Shown here: in pieces, positions 45,731-54,747 of the stretch
How positions within the stretch are numbered: position 1 is the stretch's first letter
Layout: each line of letters starts with the position of its first letter
NCBI RefSeq assembly: GCF_000381065.1
Contig: NZ_KB905840.1
Span: forward strand, 124,001-188,000
Source of the DNA: Propionispira raffinosivorans DSM 20765
GTDB lineage: Bacteria; Bacillota; Negativicutes; Selenomonadales; Selenomonadaceae
Reading direction: 5' to 3'
DNA length: 64,000 nt
Program-made: the position numbers and the translations under genes
The notes under the pieces: model-generated
What the model was told of the DNA's origin: nothing
Database searches by the model: none
Seen by the model: the letters and a program-made list of their open reading frames with translations, nothing else

Positions 45731-46624
45731 TTAAGCGGAAACAGCAAAGGTGTGAGTTGATAGTTTATAAGAGTGTTTAAGTTGGTGCTCAATATGCAAG
45801 CAGCCATCTTTGAACTCCAAGGATAGTGGAACCGAAAAATAAATATCATCATCCAGTTCGCTGCGTTTTTTTAGTGGTGAAAATGTATCGATTTTATCAC
45901 CGCTTGCATTGAATACATCAATTTGATTTAACGTTTTTAATTTTTTTAATTGGTGATTTTCGGTGAATTCAAGTGAATTCGTATCCGCGTGAATGCCGAT
46001 GCTTAAAGGGTCAAACGCACGCACCTCACCAATTGGAGTTTTGATTTTTGATGGTTTTGCCGGTTCAATTGATTTTAACGTTCCATCAGGATAAAGTGAG
46101 AAGCCAGTTTTGACGACAAACGTACCTAAGGCCGTGGTAAGCGTTACCGTTTCACCAGGAAACAAGGTTAAGCTTTTGAGTTTGCTGTCATTATAGAATG
46201 TTAAACTGATGATTTTTTTTATGAAGGCACCAAAAGCAAAGTTAAATTTGAGCGGTCGGGTTAATTCGCTTTCCATTTCTTCACTCCAGTAAGCAGATAA
46301 TTTTCCATTTAAGGGAAATAGTTTTTTTAGCGTACCATTGGGATGAAATAAAAGCAACTCCGCAGGGAAAATACCGAGCGGCGTTTTTATTTTTGTTATT
46401 TGATCTAAAGCGATATTTTTTAGCGTGCCATCCGGATAGAAAATAACAGAGGGGATATGTTTATGACGCACATCATCATAATGATATTGTGGTACCAAAT
46501 CACCATAGGCGGTATGAATTGTAGTTTTTTGCTGTACGATACAGCTTTCAAGCTGCCCCGCTTTGTAATAGCTTGGTGCACAGATATCCAGTAAGGACCC
46601 GTATTGCGTTTCAATGTTCATCAT
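45731..46624 (-). CDS. Hypothetical protein with internal 'PDGTLK' repeats
   Basis: 297 residues without signal peptide or membrane segment. I do not recognise a named family. It contains repeats ending in a MORN-like turn: FYPDGTLKNI (62-71), FHPNGTLKKL (93-102), FYNDSKLKSL (143-152), LYPDGTLKSI (177-186) and a weaker FTENHQLKKL (220-229). Several are preceded about 15 residues before by a TxxG strand (TAYGDL, TPLGIF, TALGTF, TPIGEV). This suggests a cytoplasmic repeat-built beta solenoid or propeller. It is monocistronic with its own terminator. Confidence 0.75.
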   Translation of the reverse strand: MMNIETQYGSLLDICAPSYYKAGQLESCIVQQKTTIHTAYGDLVPQYHYDDVRHKHIPSVIFYPDGTLKNIALDQITKIKTPLGIFPAELLLFHPNGTLKKLFPLNGKLSAYWSEEMESELTRPLKFNFAFGAFIKKIISLTFYNDSKLKSLTLFPGETVTLTTALGTFVVKTGFSLYPDGTLKSIEPAKPSKIKTPIGEVRAFDPLSIGIHADTNSLEFTENHQLKKLKTLNQIDVFNASGDKIDTFSPLKKRSELDDDIYFSVPLSLEFKDGCLHIEHQLKHSYKLSTHTFAVSA

Positions 46625-46798
46625 TTATACCACCTAACGTTATATTTTTTACCGTGAAAATATGTTTGTTGTAATAAATTTAACTATAATATTTTTATTA
46701 CAATAAGTCAATATAATAATGTTCACAGTGTATTTTGACAATAGACAAAAATACTAAATAAAGATAACATATTGGGAGAGAATCTGATTGATAATAAG

Positions 46799-46841
46799 AA
46801 ACGGTCAATTCACTAGTAACATAGCGAATTGACCGTTTTTG
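46799..46841. terminator. Terminator downstream of pyridoxamine kinase gene
   Basis: AACGGTCAATTC/GAATTGACCGTT stem with T-rich ends on both sides. It ends the minus-strand kinase gene. Confidence 0.85.
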
Positions 46842-46844
46842 AAT

Positions 46845-47696
46845 TTATTTTAAACCTAATGCTTGGGTGAAAGACGGGATATTGGTTTCGAAATTAACGC
46901 CAAATCGAAGGTCTGTCCCAGCTTCTTTCGTCCAGGTAATACTTTTTACAGTAAAGTCTACGGCAATTTGTGCAGCCTTGGCGAGTGGAATATCATTTAG
47001 GAGTCCTGATAATAAGGCACTGCCAAAGATGTCGCCCGTTCCGTGATAATATCCTTCAACTCGTGGTGCTAAAGCATAACTGATTACACCAGTTTCACTA
47101 TCGTAAGTCGCTGCACCCAGTGCCGTATCATCAAAATAAACACCAGTTAATACAACTTGTTTTGGTCCGATTTTTGCCAGCTTTTTCAATAGATTTTCAA
47201 TATATTCTTTCGTATAAGGACCTTCTTTATATTCTTCATTTAACATTAAAACCGCTTCGGTGATGTTTGGTACGATGACATCAGCTTTTGAACATAGTTT
47301 TTTCATGCCGGCAGGAAAAGTTTTTGGAAAAGACTGATACAAAACGCCATTATCTGCCATTACAGGGTCGACTAAAATGAGACTGTGGTCATTTTTGAAA
47401 TCATCAAAAAAAGTGGAAACAAGTTCTAGTTGTTCAAAAGAGCCTAAATAACCGGTATAGATTGAATCAAATTCTATGTCTAACGTTTTCCAATGATCAG
47501 CAATGGGTTGAACATCCGTTGTTAAATCTCGATATGTAAATCCGGTAAAACCACCTGTGTGGGTTGATAATACTGCGGTTGGAATAACACTGCATTCCAC
47601 ACCGGCTGCTGAGATAATCGGTAATGCTACGGTCAAAGAGCATTTACCGAAACAAGAAATATCATGAATAGCGGCTACGCGTTTTTGTTTTAACAT
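46845..47696 (-). CDS. Pyridoxamine/pyridoxal kinase (ribokinase-like)
   Basis: 283 residues. The start RVAAIHDISCFGKCSLTVALPIIS, VLSTHTGGF, LVDPVMADNG and the C-terminal anion hole GYYHGTGDIFGSALLSG mark the PdxY/pyridoxamine kinase branch. It phosphorylates B6 vitamers with ATP to feed PLP, used by the aminotransferases. GGAGGAAA precedes the start. A TTGACA-N17-TAAAAT promoter lies 50-80 bp upstream. Confidence 0.92.
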   Translation of the reverse strand: MLKQKRVAAIHDISCFGKCSLTVALPIISAAGVECSVIPTAVLSTHTGGFTGFTYRDLTTDVQPIADHWKTLDIEFDSIYTGYLGSFEQLELVSTFFDDFKNDHSLILVDPVMADNGVLYQSFPKTFPAGMKKLCSKADVIVPNITEAVLMLNEEYKEGPYTKEYIENLLKKLAKIGPKQVVLTGVYFDDTALGAATYDSETGVISYALAPRVEGYYHGTGDIFGSALLSGLLNDIPLAKAAQIAVDFTVKSITWTKEAGTDLRFGVNFETNIPSFTQALGLK

Positions 47697-47746
47697 AATT
47701 CACTTTCCTCCTAAAGACATACTATTGTTTTGCGGATACTGTTTTT

Positions 47747-47804
47747 ATTTTAGGGAGGAAAAGACAGACTGTCAATGTGTAAACAGGGATTGTATTGATA
47801 CAAT
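47747..47804 (-). promoter_or_regulatory. Pyridoxamine kinase promoter with upstream palindrome
   Basis: On the minus strand TTGACA (47775-47770), 17-bp spacer and TAAAAT (47752-47747). Just upstream, ATTGTAT and ATACAAT (47789-47804, 2-base spacer) form a palindrome that may be an operator for this gene or for the divergent MFS gene. Confidence 0.6.
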
Positions 47805-47995
47805 TTGAATAATATTTTTTTAACGATCTGATTACAGGCTATGATGAAATAGGTGAAACTTTGCAATAATTTACGCAATGATAAAGAATGATCATAACCG
47901 ATGGACATCAATTTTATACAGATAATGCATTTGAAATATTAATAATTAGCTGATAGTATAGTAAATATAAATTATGGATTGAAGATGATAAGTAA

Positions 47996-49213
47996 ATGAG
48001 TCAATATATTGTAACAAATAGTCGGCAATACTGGAAAACGAATATTGCTTTATTTTTAGGCAGTTTTGTTACATTTGCTTTATTGTATTGTGTACAGCCG
48101 TTGATACCTATTTTTTCGCAGGAATTTATGATTTCACCAGGACAGGCGAGTCTGACGGTTTCTGTTGCAACCGCAGGACTTGCCATTTCAATGCTGTTTA
48201 TGTCATGGCTATCCGATAAAAAAGGCAGAAAATTCATTATGACAATTGCGTTAGCCGGATCGAGTTTTTGTACTTTTTTATCAGTACTGATGCCGAACTT
48301 TTATTTTTTATTGCTGATGCGATTACTGGCAGGTATCATGCTAGCTGGTTTTCCAGCCATTGCGATGGCTTATATTAACGAAGAATTTGAGCCTGGTCAT
48401 GTGGGCTTGGTTATGGGAATCTATGTGAGCGGAAATTCAGTGGGGGGATTGCTAGGCAGATTGCTTACAAGCGTCCTTACTGATCTTTTTTATTGGCAGG
48501 TTGCAATTACATTTTTAAGTCTGCTCAGTTTGCTAATTAGTGGCTGGTTTTTTTTGAATTTGCCGGAATCTAAACATTTTACTGTAAGAACACAGTCGTT
48601 TCGCCATATGCTTCTTTCCCTTAAAGGTCATTTGAGTAATAAAAGATTAGTTTCGTTATACAGTATTGGTTTTATTATTATGGGATCTTTTGTGGCTTTA
48701 TATAATTACATCAGCTATCCGCTTATGGCCCCACCCTATAATTTCAGTCAGACGGTTGTTGGTTGTTTGTTTTTTGTTTACTTGATTGGAACATTTAGTT
48801 CCACTTTTATGGGGAGTTTGGCAGATCGTTATGGCAATGGGATGATTTTGAGTATTGGTTTGTGCTGCATGCTGCTTGGCGCTTCTTTGACTTTAGCAGT
48901 CAGTATTTATACGAAAGCAGTGGGGTTAGCGGTCTTTACGTTCGGCTTTTTCGGCGCTCATTCTGTGGCGAGCAGCTGGGTGGCAAAATCCGTAACAGCA
49001 AACCGTTCGCAGGCATCGGCGTTATATTTACTTTTTTATTATATTGGATCTAGTATCTTAGGAGCCACTGGGGGCAGTTTTTTGTTGTGGCGAGGCTGGA
49101 CTGGTGTTGTGATCTTGATTACAGGTATTTTATCGTTGGGGATTCTCATCAACATTCACTTGTACTGGCAGGAACGAGTGCAAGTTCAGCAGCCTAGTCG
49201 CGAAAAAATATAA
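47996..49213 (+). CDS. MFS transporter (YnfM/AraJ-like)
   Basis: 405 residues with 12 membrane segments. The loop 2-3 motif is MLFMSWLSDKKGRKFIM, with the second-half partner STFMGSLADRYGNGM. Similar proteins export drugs or sugars, but the substrate is unknown. The ribosome binding site is weak (GATGATAAG). It is followed by a strong hairpin and stands alone. Confidence 0.88.
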   Translation: MSQYIVTNSRQYWKTNIALFLGSFVTFALLYCVQPLIPIFSQEFMISPGQASLTVSVATAGLAISMLFMSWLSDKKGRKFIMTIALAGSSFCTFLSVLMPNFYFLLLMRLLAGIMLAGFPAIAMAYINEEFEPGHVGLVMGIYVSGNSVGGLLGRLLTSVLTDLFYWQVAITFLSLLSLLISGWFFLNLPESKHFTVRTQSFRHMLLSLKGHLSNKRLVSLYSIGFIIMGSFVALYNYISYPLMAPPYNFSQTVVGCLFFVYLIGTFSSTFMGSLADRYGNGMILSIGLCCMLLGASLTLAVSIYTKAVGLAVFTFGFFGAHSVASSWVAKSVTANRSQASALYLLFYYIGSSILGATGGSFLLWRGWTGVVILITGILSLGILINIHLYWQERVQVQQPSREKI

Positions 49214-49561
49214 TACACACAATATTAAAGTCGCTGCGGCAAAAATCCTTTGCAGCGGCTTTAATATTGTGTGGTATTTCTATGTGGTAGATTATTACAT
49301 AACAAAGTATATACTCTAATGGAGGATAAAAGTTTTTTAATATTTCCTATTCATATGCAGGAAATATTCTTATTTTGTAGAAAAATAAATAATATATAAT
49401 AGGAATTTTGTCTTATAGTACCAAACTTATTTTCGTAAATTCGTTTTTATTGGTAAATATTAGACTGAATTTTTGGAATATACAGTATAATCTTGTGGAA
49501 ATCAAAAAAAGGAGGCTTGTTTTGCAGCGATAAGGCAAGGGAGTTACGGGGGGCGTATTTT
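49214..49561. other. Intergenic region before the chemoreceptor gene
   Basis: Besides the terminator it contains an inverted repeat AATATTTCCT (49339-49348)/AGGAAATATT (49359-49368) 8 bases after a stray GGAGGATAAAAG, and a possible -10 TATAAT near 49488. I see no convincing gene. The upstream part of the chemoreceptor frame (from 49493) has SD-like AAAGGAGG but no good start. Confidence 0.5.
49216..49273 (+). terminator. Terminator after MFS gene
   Basis: A stem of more than 20 bp, CACACAATATTAAAG and CGCTGC against their complements, follows the stop immediately. Confidence 0.8.
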
Positions 49562-51577
49562 ATGTTAAAAAATTTTCGTAAGACAAAAAGTGTGGAAAAA
49601 AGTTTAGTTACAGTTATCTTACTGATTGCTTTTGTGCCAGGAATTTTGGTTGGCATCGGATCTTATTTTAAGGCCGCGGAAGCTTTAGAAGCAGAAAATG
49701 CTACAGCAAAACAATATCAGGTTGGTCAGGCCGCAGATAAGCTGGACCAATATCTTACAGATGGTGTGGCTGTGATTGCTTCGGCAGCTAAAAATCCTGT
49801 CTTTCAAGCGGGAAAAAATCCTCAAGATCGAATTGAAGTCTTAAAGTCGATTTATGAAGGTACGGGCATGTTTGAATTGGTACTGTGGGCTGATGCAAAA
49901 GGTTTTATTGATGGGCAGACTTTTCCTTATACAGATTTTGGCGGCAAAAAAGATTTTACGGATCGACAGTGGTGGCGCGACGTTTCAGCACAACAAAAAC
50001 CATTGATTTCGGATACATATGTTTCTGCTTTTACTAATCAGGCAACCGCACCAATTGTTGCTCCGGTCATGGATAAAAATGGAACAACAGTTGGTTATGT
50101 GCTCGGAAATTTGAAACTGGAAAATGTTACGACATTGGCGCAACAGCTCAATGATGGTAATACAGGCAAAGGTATTATTCTTGATAAAAATTTTTTTTAT
50201 CTAACGGATAGTCGTGATGAAGCGAAAGGGAAAAAACATGATCCGTTTGATAATGAAGCCATTTTGCCAATTATTAAAGCAGGCGAAAAGAAAGTTTTTG
50301 ACAGCAAAGACGGAAATGAGAATCTTTATATATCGTATACGCCTGTAGGAAATACAGGGTGGTCTATTTTATCAGAGCAAAAGAAAGAAGAAGCACTGGG
50401 AGCAATTGGTAAACTACGGACGACGGTTATTTATTCTACGGGGCTTACTGCTTTGGTTTTAGGGGCAGTATTTGGCTTTATCGGTTTAGTGATGATTCGG
50501 CGGCGCTTGATTACGCCGATTAAAGATTTGGCCGCAGAAGCTGAGCGTGTGGCGCAAGGCGATTTGAGTCATGAAATTACCATGAATACAGATGATGAAG
50601 TGGGGCAATTGGCGAATTCTTTTCGGGCGATGGTCGGAAACCTTAAAGGATTAATCCATCAGATTGAAGATAATGCCAAAGCGGTTTCTGCCGCGGCGGA
50701 AGAGCTCAATGCAAATGCGGAATATTCAGCCCAGGCAGCCAGTCAGGTTTCGGCGGCATCGCTTGAGGTTGCGAATGAAAGTGAAAAGGAAGTCACTTCT
50801 GTAAAAAGAACCACGGCAGCAGTTGAACAGATTTCAACAAATATTCAACAAGTAGCCAATAATTCACAAAAAGTAACAGAAATGTCGAATGAGACAACAT
50901 TGGCTGCGCAAAATGGCAGTAAGGCAATTGATACGGCCATTACCCAAATGAAGAATATTGAAAATACGGTGTATGAATCGGCAAAGGTTGTCACAAATTT
51001 GGGAGATCGTTCTAAAGAAGTAGGGCAAATTATTGATACAATCAGCGGAATTGCCAGTCAAACCAATCTATTGGCATTAAATGCAGCGATTGAAGCAGCC
51101 CGTGCTGGCGAACAGGGACGTGGTTTTGCTGTTGTAGCTGAAGAAGTAAGAAAACTAGCTGAACAATCACAACAGGCTTCCAAGCAGATTGAAATATTGA
51201 TTAGTGAGATACAAAACGAAACAGCACAGGCTGTAAGCGCAATGAATACAGGTACGAAAGAAGTCAACCTTGGGACAGAAGTTGTGACAACGGCTGGTAA
51301 AACATTTAAAGAAATTGAGCAGCTGATTCAGCAGGTTACCTTACAAGTGAAAGAAACGTCCAATTCGATTCAACAAATGGCGACGGGAAGTCAACAAATT
51401 GTTGGATTGATGCGTGAAATTGATACATTTAGCCGCAATACTTCCGAACATAGTCAAACGGTTACCTCCGCGATGGAAGAACAGTCGGCGGCTATTGCAG
51501 AAATTTCCACATCAAGCCAAGGTCTAGCTACATTGGCACAAAAACTAGAAGAAACTTTGACTAAATTTCATATATAA
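49562..51577 (+). CDS. Methyl-accepting chemotaxis protein with dCache sensor
   Basis: 671 residues: membrane helix 1 (about residues 13-36), an extracytoplasmic Cache domain with [22 protein letters not shown], membrane helix 2 (about 290-315), HAMP, then a long coiled-coil signalling domain. The kinase-control tip [44 protein letters not shown] is fully conserved. dCache receptors sense small molecules such as amino or organic acids. The ATG at 49562 follows a G-rich site (ACGGGGGGC). It implies that the organism is motile or uses a chemosensory pathway. Confidence 0.95.
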   Translation: MLKNFRKTKSVEKSLVTVILLIAFVPGILVGIGSYFKAAEALEAENATAKQYQVGQAADKLDQYLTDGVAVIASAAKNPVFQAGKNPQDRIEVLKSIYEGTGMFELVLWADAKGFIDGQTFPYTDFGGKKDFTDRQWWRDVSAQQKPLISDTYVSAFTNQATAPIVAPVMDKNGTTVGYVLGNLKLENVTTLAQQLNDGNTGKGIILDKNFFYLTDSRDEAKGKKHDPFDNEAILPIIKAGEKKVFDSKDGNENLYISYTPVGNTGWSILSEQKKEEALGAIGKLRTTVIYSTGLTALVLGAVFGFIGLVMIRRRLITPIKDLAAEAERVAQGDLSHEITMNTDDEVGQLANSFRAMVGNLKGLIHQIEDNAKAVSAAAEELNANAEYSAQAASQVSAASLEVANESEKEVTSVKRTTAAVEQISTNIQQVANNSQKVTEMSNETTLAAQNGSKAIDTAITQMKNIENTVYESAKVVTNLGDRSKEVGQIIDTISGIASQTNLLALNAAIEAARAGEQGRGFAVVAEEVRKLAEQSQQASKQIEILISEIQNETAQAVSAMNTGTKEVNLGTEVVTTAGKTFKEIEQLIQQVTLQVKETSNSIQQMATGSQQIVGLMREIDTFSRNTSEHSQTVTSAMEEQSAAIAEISTSSQGLATLAQKLEETLTKFHI

Positions 51578-51624
51578 AGACGATCTTTATGAATTTTGCA
51601 GACTGATTTTTCTGCAAAACCATG

Positions 51625-51724
51625 TTGACAAGGTGATATACTATGTAATATAATAAGTCTAATAGTTGATCAGTATAACTGAAGACTAAGAGTGTTCTTA
51701 AAGGATGCTCTTAGTCTGTTTTTT
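51625..51724 (+). ncRNA. Possible short transcript or attenuated leader upstream of DUF2325 gene
   Basis: A promoter TTGACA (51625-51630), 18-bp spacer, TATAAT (51649-51654) is followed by a terminator: AGACTAAGAG (51683-51692) pairs with CTCTTAGTCT (51708-51717), then GTTTTTT. Transcription from about 51661 would give a 60-65 base RNA, or a terminated leader of the gene at 51771. The hairpin might simply be the chemoreceptor terminator. Confidence 0.45.
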
Positions 51725-51770
51725 GTTTTCATAAAGCAGGGAGCTTATATAAGAATGGGAGGGATAAGCA

Positions 51771-52079
51771 ATGCTAAATATTATGGTAATTGGTGCCGAC
51801 CATTTAGGCAATATTGAAAAAAACTTAGCGACTTATGGTGCGGCAAAAATCAGCCATGTCAGTGGCCGGGCGACCTTGGATCAAAAAATTGCCATTCCCC
51901 AGACGGCGGGATTAGTTGTTATTCTTACGGACTGTGTGAACCATGGCACAGCAAGACGTGCCAAAGCTGTAGCTAAAGCACAAGGCATACCGGCTATTTT
52001 CAGCAAACGTTCTTGGTGTTGGTTGGAAAAAAAACTTCTTGAGTCAGGATTTGAAAGACAAAAATCAGAATTTTTGTGA
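51771..52079 (+). CDS. DUF2325 domain protein
   Basis: 102 residues with the DUF2325 pattern: IMVIGADHLGNIEKNL at the start, GLVVILTDCVNHGTARRAKAVAKAQGIPAIFSK in the middle. The fold is Rossmann/receiver-like. Function is unknown; two conserved cysteines (in TDCVNH and in SWCW) may bind metal. AGGGATAA with GGGAGG precedes the ATG. It lies behind the promoter-terminator element at 51625-51724. Confidence 0.85.
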   Translation: MLNIMVIGADHLGNIEKNLATYGAAKISHVSGRATLDQKIAIPQTAGLVVILTDCVNHGTARRAKAVAKAQGIPAIFSKRSWCWLEKKLLESGFERQKSEFL

Positions 52080-52108
52080 GGTGTATTTCTATTTTATATA
52101 GCATGAAG

Positions 52109-52162
52109 AAATTCCTATTCGGCTGACATGAAGTTTCCGTCCAGCGAATAGGAATTTTTTTT
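52109..52162. terminator. Terminator between DUF2325 and HxlR genes
   Basis: AAATTCCTATTCGGCTG is complementary to CAGC..CGAATAGGAATTT and a T-run of eight follows. It serves the convergent pair. Confidence 0.85.
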
Positions 52163-52171
52163 ACGTAAATA

Positions 52172-52495
52172 TTAAGGCGGATCTAAAGTGATCCACGTTT
52201 CGGCCCACGTTTGTATTTCATCTAGTGCTGGTTGCAGCGCTTTTCCTTTTTCCGTGAGGCAATACTCAATTCTTACAGGTGTTTCAGGATAAACATTGCG
52301 GACAATAATGCCTAAACGTTCTAATTCTTTAAACCGATCCGCCAAAACTTTGGCACTCATATGTGGAATGATTTCTGATAAAGCAGAGAAACGTTTTGGA
52401 CCATCTAAGAGCGAGCGGATGATGAGTCCTGTCCATTTTTTGCCTAATAATTCAAAAGCAATTTCATAACGAGGACATAATGAAAATTTAATCAT
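52172..52495 (-). CDS. HxlR-family transcriptional regulator
   Basis: 107 residues with the HxlR winged helix: LCPRYEIAFELLGKKWTGLIIRSLL, HMSAKVLADRFKELERLGIIVRNVY and PVRIEYCLTEKGKAL. The conserved N-terminal Cys (residue 6) is the redox/electrophile sensor in characterised relatives. The ATG at 52495 has AGGAG 10 bases upstream; an in-frame ATG at 52540 would lie within the operator. It is divergent from a DoxX gene, a known pairing in quinone/thiol-stress control. Confidence 0.9.
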   Translation of the reverse strand: MIKFSLCPRYEIAFELLGKKWTGLIIRSLLDGPKRFSALSEIIPHMSAKVLADRFKELERLGIIVRNVYPETPVRIEYCLTEKGKALQPALDEIQTWAETWITLDPP

Positions 52496-52527
52496 AATAT
52501 ATTCAACTCCTAATTTTATTTTACCAT

Positions 52528-52552
52528 ACTTACTTGACAAAAGTAAGTATAG
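52528..52552. promoter_or_regulatory. Palindromic HxlR operator over the doxX promoter
   Basis: ATACTTACTT (52528-52537) and AAGTAAGTAT (52543-52552) are perfect complements with a 5-base spacer. The plus-strand -35 TTGACA (52536-52541) lies inside it. The form resembles YodB-type TACT...AGTA dyads. Confidence 0.7.
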
Positions 52553-52645
52553 TATTGTATTATATGTTACATAAAGTAACTAGATTATAAAAAGTAATTT
52601 AAAGGTAAATTTAAATTTTACAAATAAAAAAGAGAGGTGTTTCTT

Positions 52646-53041
52646 ATGACAAATAAATATAATGAATGGAGTATGCTGCTCTTGCGCTTGATTTTAGGAA
52701 TTACATTTTTTGCCCATGGTTTACAAAAAATTTCTGGCTTTGATGGGATTGCCCAATTTTTTGGATCGCTTGGTTTACCGCCATTTTTACCTTACGTTGT
52801 AACCGCGATTGAAACCGGTGGTGGGTTGTTCTTACTTTTGGGGCTTTTGACGAGATTAGCAGCGGCTGGTATTAGTGCCGTGATGCTTGGTGCCATATTT
52901 ACCGTGAAACTGGATAAAGGTTTTATTGGTGGCTATGAATCAGAAGTTATGTTATTGGCGGTTGCCATTGCCTTGATTATTTCGGGTAGTCATCTTTTCG
53001 CTTTAGACAATATAAGGCAGAAAAAGTCTTTCGTCAAATAA
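52646..53041 (+). CDS. DoxX-family membrane protein
   Basis: 131 residues with four membrane helices and the DoxX pattern LLLRLILGITFFAHGLQKISGF and ETGGGLFLLLGLLTRLAAAGI. DoxX proteins (CatD/MhqP-like) are linked to quinone and thiol-stress response. GAGAGG lies before the ATG at 52646. It is divergent from the HxlR gene and probably under its control through the palindrome. Confidence 0.9.
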   Translation: MTNKYNEWSMLLLRLILGITFFAHGLQKISGFDGIAQFFGSLGLPPFLPYVVTAIETGGGLFLLLGLLTRLAAAGISAVMLGAIFTVKLDKGFIGGYESEVMLLAVAIALIISGSHLFALDNIRQKKSFVK

Positions 53042-53055
53042 AATTTGATTACATT

Positions 53056-53098
53056 AAGCATCTTCAAAATGTGAAAACATAGAGGAGATGCTTTTTCG
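53056..53098 (+). terminator. Terminator after doxX-like gene
   Basis: AAGCATCT pairs with AGATGCTT around a long loop, followed by TTTT. Confidence 0.6.
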
Positions 53099-53127
53099 TT
53101 GACTTTATAGTTTACCAGGTATATAAT
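53099..53127 (+). promoter_or_regulatory. marR promoter with operator in the spacer
   Basis: TTGACT (53099-53104), 17-bp spacer, TATAAT (53122-53127). The spacer contains GTTTACCAGGTA (53110-53121), which is repeated in the palindrome at 53622-53662. Confidence 0.7.
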
Positions 53128-53170
53128 AAAAATCTCAAATGCATAAAGTAATAAAAAGGAGCTTCATGGG

Positions 53171-53617
53171 ATGCGCCAAAGTGAACAGATTTTTAACATA
53201 TTACATAGCATTATTCATAAAGCATCAATTTTAATGGCACAGCCGCGACCATTTGGCACGGATGATTTGTTGTATTCTTCGGAGATTCATATGATTGATG
53301 TCATTGGCAGGCAGCCAGGTATTTGTGTCACCGAAATTGCTAATAAACTGGATATTACAAAAGGTGCAGTGCCGAAGATTATTCGTAAGCTTCTACACAA
53401 AGATATGATTTATCGTTATCAGGCACTGGAAAATAAAAAAATGGTTTTATTTAACCTAACGGATAAAGGTGAAATTGCTTTTCAAGCACATGCAGCATTT
53501 CATGAAGAGTTGGATCAAAATATTATTCAAAAATTTGACGTGATGCCCGAAAAAGAGTGTCAACAATTTAAAGACATCATGCACGACATAGAAAGTTACA
53601 TTGATAAAATGAAATAA
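53171..53617 (+). CDS. MarR-family transcriptional regulator
   Basis: 148 residues with the winged helix HMIDVIGRQPGICVTEIANKLDITKGAVPKIIRKLLHKDMIYRYQ and wing region KKMVLFNLTDKGEIAF. AAAAGGAGC precedes the ATG. It is the first gene of a marR-hlyD-MFS efflux unit and likely represses it, since the same GTTTACC[AT]GGTA motif occurs in its own promoter and between it and the next gene. The inducer is unknown. Confidence 0.92.
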   Translation: MRQSEQIFNILHSIIHKASILMAQPRPFGTDDLLYSSEIHMIDVIGRQPGICVTEIANKLDITKGAVPKIIRKLLHKDMIYRYQALENKKMVLFNLTDKGEIAFQAHAAFHEELDQNIIQKFDVMPEKECQQFKDIMHDIESYIDKMK

Positions 53618-53621
53618 ATTT

Positions 53622-53662
53622 GAGCATCCGTAATGTTTACCTGGTAAACATTACGGATGCTC
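53622..53662. promoter_or_regulatory. 41-bp perfect palindrome between marR and the HlyD gene
   Basis: Two 20-base arms (GAGCATCCGTAATGTTTACC and its complement) meet at a single T. The centre GTTTACCTGGTAAAC (53635-53649) matches the motif in the marR promoter. It may act as operator, as attenuating hairpin, or both. Confidence 0.75.
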
Positions 53663-53694
53663 TTACAACATGCAGGTGTAAGAAAGGACAAGAT

Positions 53695-54747
53695 ATGAAA
53701 AAAAATATAAAATTAATGGGTATTATTCTTATTGGGTTTTTAGTTTTGGGTGGAGGAGTATTTTATTTTTACCAGCACCATCAAGAAATTTCAACGGACG
53801 ATGCTGCTATTGATGGTAGAACGGTGCTCTTGAGTCCAAAAGTTCAAGGTTATATCAAGTCCATCGCTGTGCAGGATAATCAAGTAGTCAAAGCCGGTGA
53901 TTTATTAATGGAAATTGACCCAACAGATTATGAAATAAAAGTGAAACGGGCACAAGCGACATTGGCAGCGGCAAAATATGCTGCTACCAATGCACAAAAT
54001 AATTCTGCGAAAACAGCAGTTACGGAACCAGCGGCTATTGATGCGGCAAATTCTCAAGTAGTTTCTGCTCAGGCTGATTGGGAAAAAGCATTGGCAGATC
54101 GTCAACGAATGGAAACACTGCTGGCAGTAGGCGCTTGTTCGCAACAGCAATTTGATCAAGCAGCAGCCACCGAAAAGTCTCTGCACGGGGTCTTGGATCA
54201 TATGCGAGCAACGCTGACCTCAGCAAATTCGGCACCAAGTGCTATTGCGGCATCGCAAAATACAGTGGAACAGTTGCAATCCCAAGTGCAGCAGGCTCAA
54301 ACGGATTTAGAACAGGCTGAACATGATCTTGCTAATACAAAGATCTTTGCACCAATGGATGGAAGAATCGCCAAACGAAGTGTTGAGGTAGGTAGCTATG
54401 TAGAGGCTGGTACACAGTTGGGATCTCTTGTTGGCAGTGAACTTTGGGTAACTGCGAATTTTAAAGAAAATCAACTGGCAGATATGCGTCCGGGCGATAC
54501 AGTTGATATTGAAGTTGATGCTTTTCCAAATATAAAATTGCATGGACGCTTGGAGAGTTTTCAAGCGGGTACGGGGGCACATTTTTCGCTTTTTCCTGCT
54601 GAAAATGCAACGGGGAATTTTGTTAAAACCGTCCAACGTGTGCCCGTGAAAATTACATTCGACCAACTTTCAGAAGATATCATGACATTACTGGGACCGG
54701 GCATGTCCGTTGTTCCAGTTGTCCATACAGGAACCAATCATGTATGA
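53695..54747 (+). CDS. HlyD/EmrA-type membrane fusion protein
   Basis: 350 residues: one N-terminal membrane anchor (about residues 8-26), then STDDAAIDGRTVLLSPKVQGYIKSIAV (barrel/lipoyl half), a long coiled-coil hairpin, and IFAPMDGRIAKRSVEVGSYVEAG. It is the adaptor of a tripartite-type EmrAB exporter. The ATG at 53695 has AAAGGA 6 bases upstream; the longer frame from 53620 would read through the palindrome. It overlaps the following MFS gene by 8 bases. Confidence 0.92.
   Translation: MKKNIKLMGIILIGFLVLGGGVFYFYQHHQEISTDDAAIDGRTVLLSPKVQGYIKSIAVQDNQVVKAGDLLMEIDPTDYEIKVKRAQATLAAAKYAATNAQNNSAKTAVTEPAAIDAANSQVVSAQADWEKALADRQRMETLLAVGACSQQQFDQAAATEKSLHGVLDHMRATLTSANSAPSAIAASQNTVEQLQSQVQQAQTDLEQAEHDLANTKIFAPMDGRIAKRSVEVGSYVEAGTQLGSLVGSELWVTANFKENQLADMRPGDTVDIEVDAFPNIKLHGRLESFQAGTGAHFSLFPAENATGNFVKTVQRVPVKITFDQLSEDIMTLLGPGMSVVPVVHTGTNHV

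Noticed and set aside
53253..53270. TGGCACGG resembling a sigma-54 -24 element
   Set aside because: It lies inside the marR coding region and has no TTGC at the -12 position.
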